DNA of 64,000 bases, taken from contig QNGE01003539.1 in NCBI GenBank assembly GCA_008508345.1, forward strand, positions 17,667 to 81,666, given 5' to 3'. The translations under genes were made by a program, and so were the position numbers. The notes under the pieces are model-generated. The model ran no database searches, was not told the DNA's origin, and worked only from the letters and a program-made list of their open reading frames with translations. Position 1 is the stretch's first letter. Each line of letters starts with the position of its first letter. This document shows, piece after piece, positions 47,669 through 58,164 of this stretch. Origin of the DNA: Paragonimus westermani (Eukaryota > Platyhelminthes > Trematoda > Plagiorchiida > Troglotrematidae).

Positions 47669-48015
47669 GGAACCACAAATCAATCAGCACAGTTACAAGG
47701 CAAGTTACAGGCATTCATGGTAACTGTGTGCGGTAGATTTAACCACACCGAATATCCCGCCTGTTCGTGGAATGTTCTTCTTGCATGACAAAAATAATTC
47801 AAGTGCATCTGTTTCCACTAGTGTGCTGAAAGTATGTTGTCACGGTTAGCCCACGATAACAGCGAACACGTGATTGCAGAAGATGGGTGCACAAGGATAG
47901 AGTGTGTGTTGAATCAAACAACAGACAATCAGTTTGTATGTACAATGAATGTAACAGATGTAAAGATGGTGTGTGACAAGAGCGTAAAGAGGTGGTAGAC
48001 TCTACGGAACTTCCC
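47669..48015 (-). mobile_element. Gypsy-type LTR, locus B
   Basis: Duplicate of 4258-4605. It differs by a one-base deletion (near 47886) and very few substitutions. The position relative to pol is the same as at locus A, so LTR and pol were copied together with the flanking PLE. Confidence 0.55.
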
Positions 48016-50236
48016 CGCCAGAGCGTTAGGTCAGAGGAAACGGCCAATAAATAAAATCTTCATAGATTTTCGGCTATCTAATAGGTCGATCATAACAGGC
48101 GTGTGAGGTGTATAGCTTCAGGTGAGAAGCAGAAACTGGTGTCAAACGTGGGTTGGATAGACTGAGTAAGATTTCGTGATTCAGTAGGCGGGTCGGGAGC
48201 ATGCGGACTGAAAGCATGTGTGATGTCTGTCGGGCTTGAAGAAGACGTGGAGGCGCGGTCAGCTCAAGGAACTTTTAATCTGCCATTGCTCAGTGAGTGA
48301 CGTGTTTCGTCTCTGTCGGTGATGAACTATTTGTCTGCGGTCATGTAATCTGAAGGGACCATCGTACGAAGGCTGTAGGTGTGTCTTAATCGAGCCAACA
48401 CGATTAAAAGCAAAAGGGAAAATGGGCAGATCACGGTGACTTCGTCCTTGGCACAACGTTTTTTGTGGAGGTGAGGGTTAGATATGCCGCATGTGATTCT
48501 TCGGATGCGTGGCATAGTTCGCGTCAGGACTCAGAGACGTGCAGTAATCAAAGTGAAATTCTCCGGAAAGAAGTAATGTGCAACCATAAACAATTTCCGC
48601 CGAGTTGCAACCGACGCCTGTCTTTACGATCGTTCGCAGACCAACAGGACTGACAAATGAGCGACTGGACAATTTGGCAACCGCTGGTATTGCCACCAAG
48701 GATGGGTTTAATTGACAGTGGGACCCTTCAACCAAACAGTTCAACGACGGGTGATACGCGATGTTCGTTATGTGTCCGCATCCAAGAACACGATTTAAAT
48801 CGCGGAAAAGGGATGACGTGAATTGAGATCCACGGTCAGCAGTGATTGTGGTCAGATCGCCGAAACTCGAAATTCACGATTCAACACAGTTGCATGCATT
48901 GGTTATCGTCGGCGTGTTGTTCAAAGTAGCGACAATGATTATATGGTGAATCAATTTACATGGGTTAGAAGATGTGTGTGATTGTTGGAGGGAGGGAGGG
49001 ATGGTATGGGCCAGTGATATCAAGATGGACCCTTTTGAATCACCCGTCGGGTAACACACAATTTTTTGAGGTAACGCTGGAATGACCACATATTTTTCTA
49101 CGTCGACAATCCAAGCACTGTTTAGTCTAGTTAGGACCATCCTCACGAATGCTTGGTCAAATGCGATAGGCGGTGACCAGCTTCGTTGAGGCACGTGTGC
49201 TTTAGTGTGAGAAGGAATGGAGGTGGCTAAAAGCATCGGACTGGTGTGTAAAATTAACAAACGGTTGAGATTTACCGGCAAACGTGTCGCGATTAATTGA
49301 GTAGTCTGACTGAGTACCAGTACCGGCCAGAAGAGGAACAGAGGGCTAACACAAGTGGTTTGTTATCAGTTGGAACAATGGAGTCACGACCCTCCAGAAA
49401 GTGTCGAAAGTGTAAAGGTGACATGTATGGTCCGTCACTCACGACCTAGGATACTGTAGTGCGTCTACACTGGTTGGAGACATTTTGGAGGGCGATGACA
49501 AAGGCTGAATTTCGCCATTCAATTTTTGTTGTGAAACAGCGCTGACATCCGACTGAGATGCATCAATTTTCAGAATTGTTACTTTCAGCATTATTGCGGT
49601 TGCTTGAGTTAAGGCTTTTTCGGCTTCGAGAAATGCATTACTAGTGTCACGAGACAGAACGACGTGTTTGAGATTGGCTTATAAAATGTCTGTTATGGGT
49701 TGCAACAGCTTTGAATCCTGTGGGACGAAGCAACAGCAGCAAGCAACGAGACCTAAGAAACGCCGGAAACCTTTTAGGGACTATGGCTGCACATAATCAT
49801 TGGCAGCTATTAGTTTTTCGGGTAAAGCTTGAATGCTGTTAAAGTCGATTCGACGTCCAGGGAAATCCATGGAATTCACTTCGAAGATGCACTTCACAGG
49901 GTTTTGTCTCACACCATATTAGACAACACGTTCGATCAGCTTCTGAAGATGCGATTCTTGCCGTCGCGCTTGTTCACTGGCAACTTCGACGCCGTTAATA
50001 TAAACGCACACTTGATCGATGATCCTTTGGAAAGCCTACGCAAAGTTCCTCAAGCCTAATGGCGTGTGGACGAGTTTATAGAATCCAAAATAAGTAATGA
50101 TTGCTGTCTTTCTAACGTGTTTGGAGATTCATGGATGTCATGGCAGGATCCAACCAAATCCGCACTTGTAAAGTGTAACTTGATGTAAATACTCAGCCCT
50201 ATCCACGAATTATGGGGAGCACGTGAAATATCTTTT
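48016..50236 (-). pseudogene. Decayed Gypsy pol, locus B
   Basis: Duplicate of 4606-6810 with the same RT, RNase H and integrase remnants and the same stops. The translated frames over 48259-49281 are residue-for-residue the same as those over 4849-5871. From about 49400 rightward, differences accumulate (roughly 4 to 5 percent to 50060, then about 20 to 25 percent to 50236). The 573-base minus frame covering RT at locus A is broken here. The shared decay shows the element was already dead before duplication. Confidence 0.75.
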
Positions 50237-52223
50237 TGAAAGCCTGTATTTCAGTTGCTTTTTCATATACCGGAATCTTGATCGCTTTTTACGTCTGTTC
50301 TGTTGCTCTGTTCATACCAGTGGTGTATTGCACTATTAGTAACTGTGTATTTTTTGCGCTCTTTGTGTATCACTCTACAGTGTGTGCAATGGTTGCGGTC
50401 ACCTGAGCGTTTTTTCACATATGCGTTCAGATATACATCATTATTACTGGTAAGATAGTTCTCCCGCTTATCCTTCTTGGGAACTCGTGAATGTGATGAG
50501 TGAGATTTCGACCTGGGTCGGTGGCGTTTTTCAGGGCGTGACAATTAACACACGGACACCGGTCCCCCGTTGATTTCCTGGTAACATTGCGAAGATGCAA
50601 AACCCATTGACTACTTGAAGGTTGAATAAGAGCAAGCCGTCAGTGGTGACTGAACATTGCTATATTCGTTTTGAGTCCTGTGGCGGCGAGCGTCGGGAGC
50701 TTGTAAATATAGGTGGGCCTTTGGTGACGGTGTGGTGAAAGGCGTAGTGTTCAAGCCGCTATGTCAGATTAGACAGACTGAGAAGTTGTGGAAACTGTCG
50801 ATGGTCTGCAAAACTGTTGTATGTTGAAGCCGGCTGCATCCAGTCGAACCGACCGACGTAGCCCTGCCATTCAGGGGCAAGTTAGTTGAAGTGTCGTTAA
50901 AGTTCTGATTATCGAAGTCCATCACCAACTAAAGAATGCAACGAATTCTACCTTGATAACAGGGTGACTTACATCAATGGCCGTAAAGCTCCATGGAAAC
51001 AGCCGCCTAGGACAGAGATTCAAGGTGAGTAGTTCTTCGTAGTAGGTTGAAATCATTGAAAGATTGGCGGTCTGCAATATACACGCAACCTTCGACATAG
51101 TAGCTTTTGCCATCTTTCGGTTGGATAATGCTAACTTTTTCACCTGTAGCAAGGGAAAGATTAGGAGCAGTTGAGTGGTCGAACATAAAATTGAAGACAG
51201 TTTGAGAAGCTGTTAAAAGCTTTCCCTATTATCCCCTGGCATCTGCGTTTTCCGAAAGAAAAGTATCCGGAGAAAACCTGCATTGTTTGGTGCAACGGAC
51301 TGCTGTGGAGACAAGTCGGTGATAATTTTGCCCACGTTTTGATCAGCCAACCGTCCGCATAAACGACTTCGGGGTCGGCATCGATAAGAAGAGGCTCTCA
51401 GCTGTGTTGACAGTTGCCCAGTGGTTACAAATATTTACAGTTTTGTGGGAGAACTTTTAGTGCAGCACATCCAAGTTCTTCCGGTATCACTGGCCGGGTA
51501 ACTTCTCTGGCAAGTGTACACGGAAGACTGTACGGTCTTATTGAATCTTGCAGACATGACCGGCCAGCTCTTCAAATTTCTGAACTAGTGTGTCATCGCA
51601 AGAATTGACAGTATTTTCCGAATGTCGTCCGTCAGTTTATAGAGCCGCAGACGAATCGGGGTTGGTTGGTTGACAGTATGTTTTCTGGGCAGCTGTATTA
51701 CTTGACGGAGGAGTTGTACAGTAATCCTATCACCTAACTCTATCTTACGAGAAGTTTCCACACGCTCTGTTAATCGGTAGCTGCGGCTCCTCCGGTGATC
51801 GCGGCCTGTATAACGCCATACGGCCTTACGCTAGTACACAAGATCAGGGACTTCGGTAGCGACCTACTTTGAGAGGTTGGCAACTATGAAATTCGTAGTA
51901 GAAGTTCAAGTGTTTGCGGTAAATTGCATGTGGAAATTTGTCAATGGATGTGTGGAGAATCAAAGGTGATTCCCACTCGCGCAAATCAAGGCTTGGAATA
52001 ACGACTACCGAACTCAAGAATCTTAACATGAACTGAATTCTCCAAGACAGCAGGAACTTGTTCCGAATCAGCCACGTTAGAGGAAAAACACTATCGTTCA
52101 CTCAAGAGAGGAAACCTGTTGAATAAAAAAGTGAGCTTTCTGATGGGGGAATGCAGAAAGAACCTTGATTGAACGATAGAATGTGAAGAAGGACTAATCA
52201 ATTACGTAGTGTAACCAAGAAAT
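50237..52223. other. No secure gene
   Basis: On minus, 50263-50544 is an open frame of 93 codons rich in Arg, Lys, Ser and His with one CTHC pair. It may be an exon or part of a gag-like protein, but nothing confirms either. On minus at 51844-52101 the stretch AIYRKHLNFYYEFHSCQPLK resembles the post-RT segment of PLEs (YRK-T--YLNFHS-QPLK), too short to be certain. The remainder is featureless. Confidence 0.35.
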
Positions 52224-52513
52224 TGATCAGCACTGTTGCTAGACAATTAGCGATGACTCATACTAACTGTTCACGATAGATTCCACCATACTTAATCCGC
52301 TATATGCTGGAGGAAGGCTTCCCTTGAAATGTGTTAAAAATGATGTCGCCGCAGTTGACTCACGATGACAGCGATCACATAAAACGGAAGACAAAGCGTG
52401 CGAGAACGCAGTGTGCACTGATTCAAACAGTAGACAAGTGGTTTATGTTCAATGGGTGTAACAGATATGAAAATTGAGGTGTAAGAAGACAGTAGAAAGT
52501 GGCAGACTCTACA
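52224..52513 (-). mobile_element. Solo-LTR-like segment related to the Gypsy LTRs
   Basis: In minus sense it begins TGTAGAGTC and ends GTGCTGATCA, with the TG...CA ends expected of an LTR. It aligns by eye over its length to 4262-4600 with about two-thirds identity, including TGTTACA-C-TTG-ACAT and the GTTTGAATCA region. No pol or gag remnant adjoins it. A target-site duplication was not found, consistent with age or with slightly misplaced ends. Confidence 0.5.
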
Positions 52514-54127
52514 TTAGTTGGCAAAATATTCAACGCTGTCAAGTAGTTTTTGTGGCACTTCGCCATATATAGGTGGCCAGAGATACCTTGTCAGTATAAC
52601 TCACCGACTTTTGGTGCCAGTTTACTTCGTAACGCCCATGTTTAAACTGAACTTCATATTTTACGGTACACAAAAGTTGCTGGGTGGTTGACATGGACGT
52701 TTTTCGGCAGGAGAGGCAACATCAAGAGTAACTCAATGTTTCATCTTGACGGTGTAAGGTGTATGGTAGGGATACCTTTTGTCTATTTCGCGAAATTTTG
52801 TGTGCACAACATTTGTGTGACGATCATTGTTCAGTTGATATCGGCCACCGTTAATCAAAGGGTAAAGGCGTGTCCGAATGTGGTGTGAAGACCATCTTAG
52901 GTTTGATACTGCGGAATATCATGCTACTGTCAACAAATTGCAGATTTGATGGTCATCGTTCAAACGTTGTCCAGTTAGAACTACTTGCTCATGGCATGTT
53001 CTCTGTAGAGTTTGTCAAACGCGCGTTAGCTGGAAAGAGCCAACTTCTGTGCTGATCAACGATAGACGCGTATTATAGAATCCCCTTGTTACGCTAGAGA
53101 ATGACCGGTACGAGGCTGGCTTGATATGTCGGTCTAATTATATGAGACTTCTGTACAACCGAGGGCTGACTCAATAACCCATGGGTTGCGATTTTTTGTC
53201 CGACAAATGTCGGGAACAAAGCGAGGCAGATCAGAACACAGGCAGACACTGAAAGCGAGTTGGGTGGCCTGCAGTCAACCATCCGGGCTAGGGACAGCAA
53301 TGCGCGAACTGGGTTGGAAAATAAAAACTAATCCATAATAATGAGATGGTAAAGTCAGAAAGGGGGCTCTGAATGCGTTGTACAGAAATGAAGGAGCCTA
53401 TGTGTTTCATCGAATCGTCTGAACGAGATCACTCTGAGACGATAGGGGTCAGAAACAGGACAAGTTCGGACTGCCAAAAGCAAGGCACCAAGGGCGATTC
53501 ATACTCTACTGATAGTCAAACTAACAAATGTGATAACACATCGGAAGTACATAATTCGAATAAGGAACTAGGTGGGCGATTGCTTGACAGAGGAAGTCGA
53601 AAAAACAAAGGATTCACGGAGAAGCAAACCAGGTCAAAATAACAGCTTTAAAAAGAAAAACAAAACAAAATAGGGATTGGAGTGACAGATCGTGTGTGGT
53701 GGCGGTTATGGCGGAAAACGTATGCATATATACAAGAAGGATCAGGAGATTGTAGGGTGGGTCTCTGGGAGGTGGATCCAGTATAGGTTAAAACAATCAT
53801 AACCTAACAGGAGGAAGTCTTCGGTCGCGCGAAGTTTACATGGCAAGTAGTAGAAAAATAGAATGACACATCAAAACGTACTGAGCAGCTGTGCCATCGA
53901 GGCAGACCGTGACTGGTGGTGTCGAAGGAGAAACGATGAGATATCGACCACACAAATGATAACTGTCAACACAGTGAAAGTCGATAAAGCGGGAACTGTT
54001 GTTTGAACACGATTCACTAGTCTTTACCAAAGTACTTCGAAGAGAACAGACGTGAAACAGACGGACAAAGAGAATGCACACCGAGTGATGCAAGAGAAGG
54101 CGTCACGGATATAAGTGCCAAAATGCA
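52514..54127. other. No recognisable gene; probable 3' side of the MYPT gene
   Basis: No conserved frame. The stretch immediately left of 54128 is downstream (minus sense) of a host stop codon and would hold its 3' UTR, but no clear AATAAA at a sensible distance was identified. Confidence 0.4.
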
Positions 54128-54220
54128 TTACGTTGGTTTTGACAGTTTGCTGATCACGCGAATAAGTGCACCGTTTTCTTCTTTCATTTTTGCATTCTCC
54201 TCTCGCAATCGACTAAGCTC
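54128..54220 (-). CDS. PPP1R12: Last exon of a myosin phosphatase targeting subunit homologue
   Basis: The exon encodes 30 residues and a TAA stop. The reading ELSRLREENAKMKEENGALI followed by RVISKLSK closely matches the extreme C-terminus of PPP1R12/MYPT proteins, the leucine-zipper end of the subunit that directs protein phosphatase 1 to myosin. Heptad leucine and isoleucine positions are visible. A strong acceptor precedes it (CTTTCCTTGCTTTTCTGCACAG, ending at 54221). The frame before this point contains no similarity, confirming the exon start. Two extra residues (PT) follow the usual SK end. A, B and C paralogues cannot be told apart from this tail. It is among the most secure host calls in the window. 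Confidence 0.8.
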   Translation of the reverse strand, partial: ELSRLREENAKMKEENGALIRVISKLSKPT

Positions 54221-54462
54221 CTGTGCAGAAAAGCAAGGAAAGAAATCGATTTGAACAAGATTGGCTGGGCCTGTGTAAAATAAGGCAAATGAACCAATTG
54301 AATTATCACGTATCACCGCCAGCTCTCAGGCAAACCCTGTTAACGAAGCTGATCGGGATAACAAATTCAAGGCAAGCAAATAGTTAGTCAAAAGCGCTAC
54401 GAGACATTAAGAAAGAGGAACCAGATGGATATGAATACTACCGTGCGGACTACTGTTTTTAC
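54221..54462 (-). other. Putative short intron of the MYPT homologue
   Basis: About 242 bp between a GCT/GTAAAA donor (54463/54462) and the CAG acceptor at 54221. Both sides are in phase 0, so the join keeps the frame. The donor is the best in-phase GT near the end of the upstream frame, but a small extra exon in between cannot be excluded. Confidence 0.5.
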
Positions 54463-55137
54463 AGCGATCGTNCGAGAAACTGTACCATAGTATGCGGAAG
54501 TGTGGTCACCTGAACTCGGTGTGGCTTTTATTGTGCTAGCCGCCGGACGTCGAGAGTAAGGACGGTCAACATCACTCGACTGAAACACACCAGGGTTTGC
54601 AGTCCAATCTCTGGTGCCACGTGGTTGAGACTGGTGAGCACGCGGACTATCTGAGACCAAATAGCCTCCAGAGGCCAGTTTCGCTGCAGCTTCCGAGGAG
54701 AGAAGAAGAGGTGGCGATAGCAGATTCGAGTTCTTAGCACCAAAAGAATTGGTTCGATGTGCAGCATCTGTTTCATTTGGATAACCTCGATAAACTTTGA
54801 GTGAATCCACAGCCTTACCAATCGGAATCACAGGCGTGGTTGATGAGAGGGCACTGTCGGCTACGGGGGTTGCAGCGATCGTGTAAGTGGTCGCAGCACT
54901 AGGCTTCCAGGCTGGTTGCCTTTCCGGTTCCATCAAATCCTGATCGATAAACGATAAACCTGTAGCACGCGTTGCACGCAAATTCGATCTGTCCGATGCG
55001 GAACGCGAGGGGTCAGTAGAAACAACCTTGTCATTGCCGCCCACCGCAGATGCTTCGGAGGTGACTGCAGCACTGTTGTTCTTCTCAATCAATTTCGTCG
55101 CTTCTTCCACCAGATAATACTTCCACACGATACCGGA
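54463..55137 (-). CDS. PPP1R12: Upstream exon of the MYPT homologue, Ser/Thr/Pro-rich
   Basis: An open stretch of 225 codons follows an acceptor (TTTATTCATCAG at 55138-55149). It reads SGIVWKYYLVEEATKLIEKN and then low-complexity Ser, Thr, Ala and Pro-rich sequence to SGDHTSAYYGTVS. A DRPYSRRPAAS segment recalls the Arg/Ser-rich region ahead of the coiled coil in MYPT proteins, but the similarity is weak. Assignment therefore depends mainly on being upstream, in phase, and on the same strand as the conserved last exon. Disordered composition fits the central part of these proteins. One base (54472) is N. Ankyrin-repeat exons expected further upstream are not seen in this window. Confidence 0.5.
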
Positions 55138-56135
55138 CTGATGAATAAATATAAAAACCATTGAGATACACCTGTCGAGGGTCATGTATCGACGGTTGAT
55201 ACAAGTAAGACTAGTACCCTTCGTTGGTGGTAATTATCCCACTGCTTTGTGTAGAATCTGAGCAAAGGGTGATATGCATTTGACTACGCAGCGATGTGCA
55301 AGAGCGCCTCATTGAATAGTCTGTTAGATTCTAGTTCGCTAGTCACATTACTGCGTAATTAGTATCGGTAAAGCAGCTAAACATTCTAATAACGTCGGAA
55401 GGATATGCTAGTAAAATGAAATGTGAATACTAAACAGATGCTGCGTGCACTTACAGCAAACGGACGAAATACAGATAAGTCGAGGTCGGAAGCAGCTGTT
55501 TCCGGTCATTTTCATCAAGCGTATACAATTATAAGGGGTTCACTGAACTTATATGTAAAACGAGAATTTCGCTGTACGCAGTAGTAACAGTCATGGAAAA
55601 CGGATAATTGTTTACTCGTGTGGTGATGGGTCTGTGTGTGTGTGCGTGTGTTGTGCATACATGCCTGACCTCTTCTGCTACCTTGGCGTGGTGGTCAGGC
55701 TTGCGTGTTGTTTTTATCCGGAGGGCTGTGCTTACTGGGACTTCGGTCCTTGCAGGTTCAACCTTGTCGGATTGGCTAAAGGAGAGCAATCAGACAAAAA
55801 GCAGATGCGTGCATTTGTTGTTCGATGTGGCTGTGTTGGGGTTCCGTTGTGGCGTCGTTGGTCAAGGTGCTTGTTTTTGCTTTGACCGAGTGTATGTCTG
55901 TCTGCTTGGATTGTGTGTACAGTGTTACTGTTCCTGTGAGTGGGTGCTGGATTTGTTTTGATATGGCTGTCGATTCCCTCCTTGGTGGTTGATGCTTCCG
56001 CGTCTGCGTGTGTGTGTGGGGATCACCTGCTACCTTGCGGTTTAGGCTTTTCAGCCAAAGGCTTTGTTTGAGGGCCCTAATTGCTCTCCTGCATAGATCT
56101 GGGCGTCCTGGCAGTATCCAAAGCCCATACATACA
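55138..56135. other. No secure gene; TG-rich stretch and possible LINE 5' region
   Basis: TG-rich runs occur at 55630-55655 and 56005-56020. Plus frames at 55608-55961 are Cys/Val-rich consequences of this composition and not credible proteins. The part near 55970-56135 may be the 5' UTR of the LINE that follows. Confidence 0.4.
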
Positions 56136-57330
56136 ATGATGAAACAAACTAAGCCAAGTAACATACTGCATCGGCCGTCGCGCAAGATAAACTGGGTTGC
56201 CCTATCTGCTGCACGTGGCAGGGTGGTTAGGCGAAAATATGCTACTGCCAGACACACCCTCATACTTCCCCCAACCACGAACGGGCGTCTGTTGAAAATC
56301 CGACGTTTCGGCGCACCAACCCGGCTACAGACCTCAAGGATGCGGATGCTTCTGTTTGCAGAAGAAAGCGCATTACTAACTAACGGTGAAGAGGAGCTTC
56401 AACATCTGGCTACAGCCTTCGCTTCAGTAGCATCGAAGTTTGTATTGGACATCAACACAGGTTCTTTCAGCCTTCTCCTGGTGAAGGTGCTGCTTGTGTA
56501 CATCCACCCTAAATTCACATCGCTGTAGACATTGTGAATGGCTGCGTGGATTTTTGCTACTTGAGTATCAAACTGTTGACAAATTTGTCCGTGGACCGCG
56601 AGCTGAGGGCGCATGTGGCGAAGACTGGTGTTGCTTTCGGACGTCTTGAAAGGCGTGTCTGGAAGAATCATAGCCTGAAGATGGCCACGAAACTGTGTGT
56701 CTACCGCTCAATGGTGCTGTCTATACTGTTGTACGGCAGTGAGACGTGGACATTGTATCAGCGGAACGTAAGCTCTCTGAGCTGCTTCCATGTGCAGTGT
56801 CGGAGGCGCATCTTGGGTATTCAGTGGTCGGACATGATGCCGAACACTGAGGTGCTGCGGCGAGCGGACATGGACGGGATGGAAGCCATGTTGATGCTGA
56901 ACCAGCTTCGTTGGCTCGGTCACGTCCGTCGGATGCGCGATGACCGGATCTCAAAGCAGCTCTTGTACGGACAGGTGAGAAAAGGCAGGCGACCTCCTGG
57001 TGATTAAAAACGGAGAAACCAGGATGTTGTGCAGGAGAGTCTCTCACGTTGTAACATTGATTTTAGATGTTGGGAAGATTTGGTGTTGAACCGGAAGGCC
57101 TGGAGGAATACGGTTCGGGCGGGCGTCCGAAAGTTCAACTAGCAATTATTGCGCGGTCGCTAACGGAAGCGTGCGGTACGCAAGGGGACCATCGGTGCCA
57201 AAATTCGCGGTGATTTGACTATATGGCGTTGCGATGAGTGCGGCCGCGAATGCGCTGGCCGTCTGGGGTTGGCAGGTCGCCAACCTACTCGTAGTACATC
57301 GTCGTTGAAAAGACGACGAGTGAGTTAGGC
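56136..57330 (+). pseudogene. Decayed LINE: RT C-terminal half with terminal zinc-finger motif
   Basis: The plus strand reads MLLFAEESALLTNGEEELQH (56347-56406), a changed form of the FADDSALLT-EEELQ motif, then VASKFVLDINTG. After a frameshift (56534-57007) come VAKTGVAFGRLERRVWKNHS, VYRSMVLSILLYGSETWTLY, RRRILGIQW and EVLRRADMDGM with LRWLGHVRRM. This is the thumb and C-terminal region common to many animal LINEs. Near 57229-57290, CDECGRECAGRLGL is a remnant of the C-terminal Cys-His finger found in such proteins. The YADD box is altered to AEES, and stops and frameshifts abound. No endonuclease domain is seen, so the 5' half is missing. The clade is left open. Confidence 0.65.
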
Positions 57331-58147
57331 TCCAGTCATGTAGGTCATATCAGTATATTCATTCTGCTGTTGTTAATGACTGCATCAGCGAACAGCCTGG
57401 TCACCGACAACTAATCTGCTCCTCTTTTCAGAAACCTGAGTGTCTGTGGTCTTCTACCCATTCCTTTCTTCGACTTCGTTGGTGTATTGTATGATGAATT
57501 GTCTGCCTGGCTTCTCATAGTCCAATGAGAACTTTGCTTTTAATCTCTATCTTTATTAGGTTGCACTAACCTGCGCTCCTATACCGCGATGCTTCTCGTA
57601 TTACACTTCACAAATCTTTTTTCCTAGTTTAGATCTCGTCATTGCAGGCTCTATCTGTTCAGTTTCCGAGAGATAGGAGTTTCCTTTTCTTATTAGCCAA
57701 CCAACTGGCTGATCAGCATTGACCGGCTGGACAGAAAGGCCCCACTGGCACACCTGCCGGTCTTATTTCTTCTGGTTTGCACTGGATGTGTGGTGTGTGG
57801 GTGGAAGTGCAATTGGTGCAATGCAAGCCAATCGCACTGATGGCTAAGCGCAGGCGTCCTTGGGCTTCGGTCACTGTGACAGGCAAATCCGTATCAGATG
57901 CCGCCAACCCTGTTCCTTTGGCTGCTGTGCTAATGCCAGACTCTGTAGAGCTGTTCGAGGTCACCGCATTTGTATATGGGAGGACCACTCAGAGATGACA
58001 GTTTGTCGTTACATTCCGGTCACTTGCCGCAAAGAATCGATCTGAATATATAACAGTGGCCACGCCACAGTGTGATGCTACGGTCTTGCTACTGTTCTAT
58101 CAAACATCCTGGCGGCTGTTTTGGTGGAGCTGTGCAAAGGTTTTGGT
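57331..58147 (+). mobile_element. Probable 3' UTR of the LINE
   Basis: Between the C-terminal finger remnant and a TAAA tail there is no other recognised feature. The distance of about 0.8 kb and the tail suggest this is the element's 3' UTR. A minus-strand frame (57713-57988) is long and Thr-rich, and could alternatively be a host exon ending at a CAG/GTGTGC donor. I rate that less likely. Confidence 0.4.
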
Positions 58148-58164
58148 AATAAATAAATAAATAA
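58148..58164 (+). repeat. (TAAA)n run, likely LINE 3' tail
   Basis: Four AATA/TAAA units after GGTTTTGGT. Short tandem tails of this kind are typical of LINE 3' ends. Confidence 0.6.

Noticed and set aside
49829..50059. Plus-strand frame of 76 codons
   Set aside because: It is the antisense of the decayed Gypsy RT at locus B.
51844..52101. Another PLE fragment on minus (YRKHLNFYYEFHSCQPLK)
   Set aside because: Suggestive of the post-RT PLE segment, but under 40 residues align and no flanking motif is found.
55608..55961. Cys- and Val-rich 117-codon plus frame
   Set aside because: Driven by TG-rich low-complexity DNA; no conserved spacing of cysteines.
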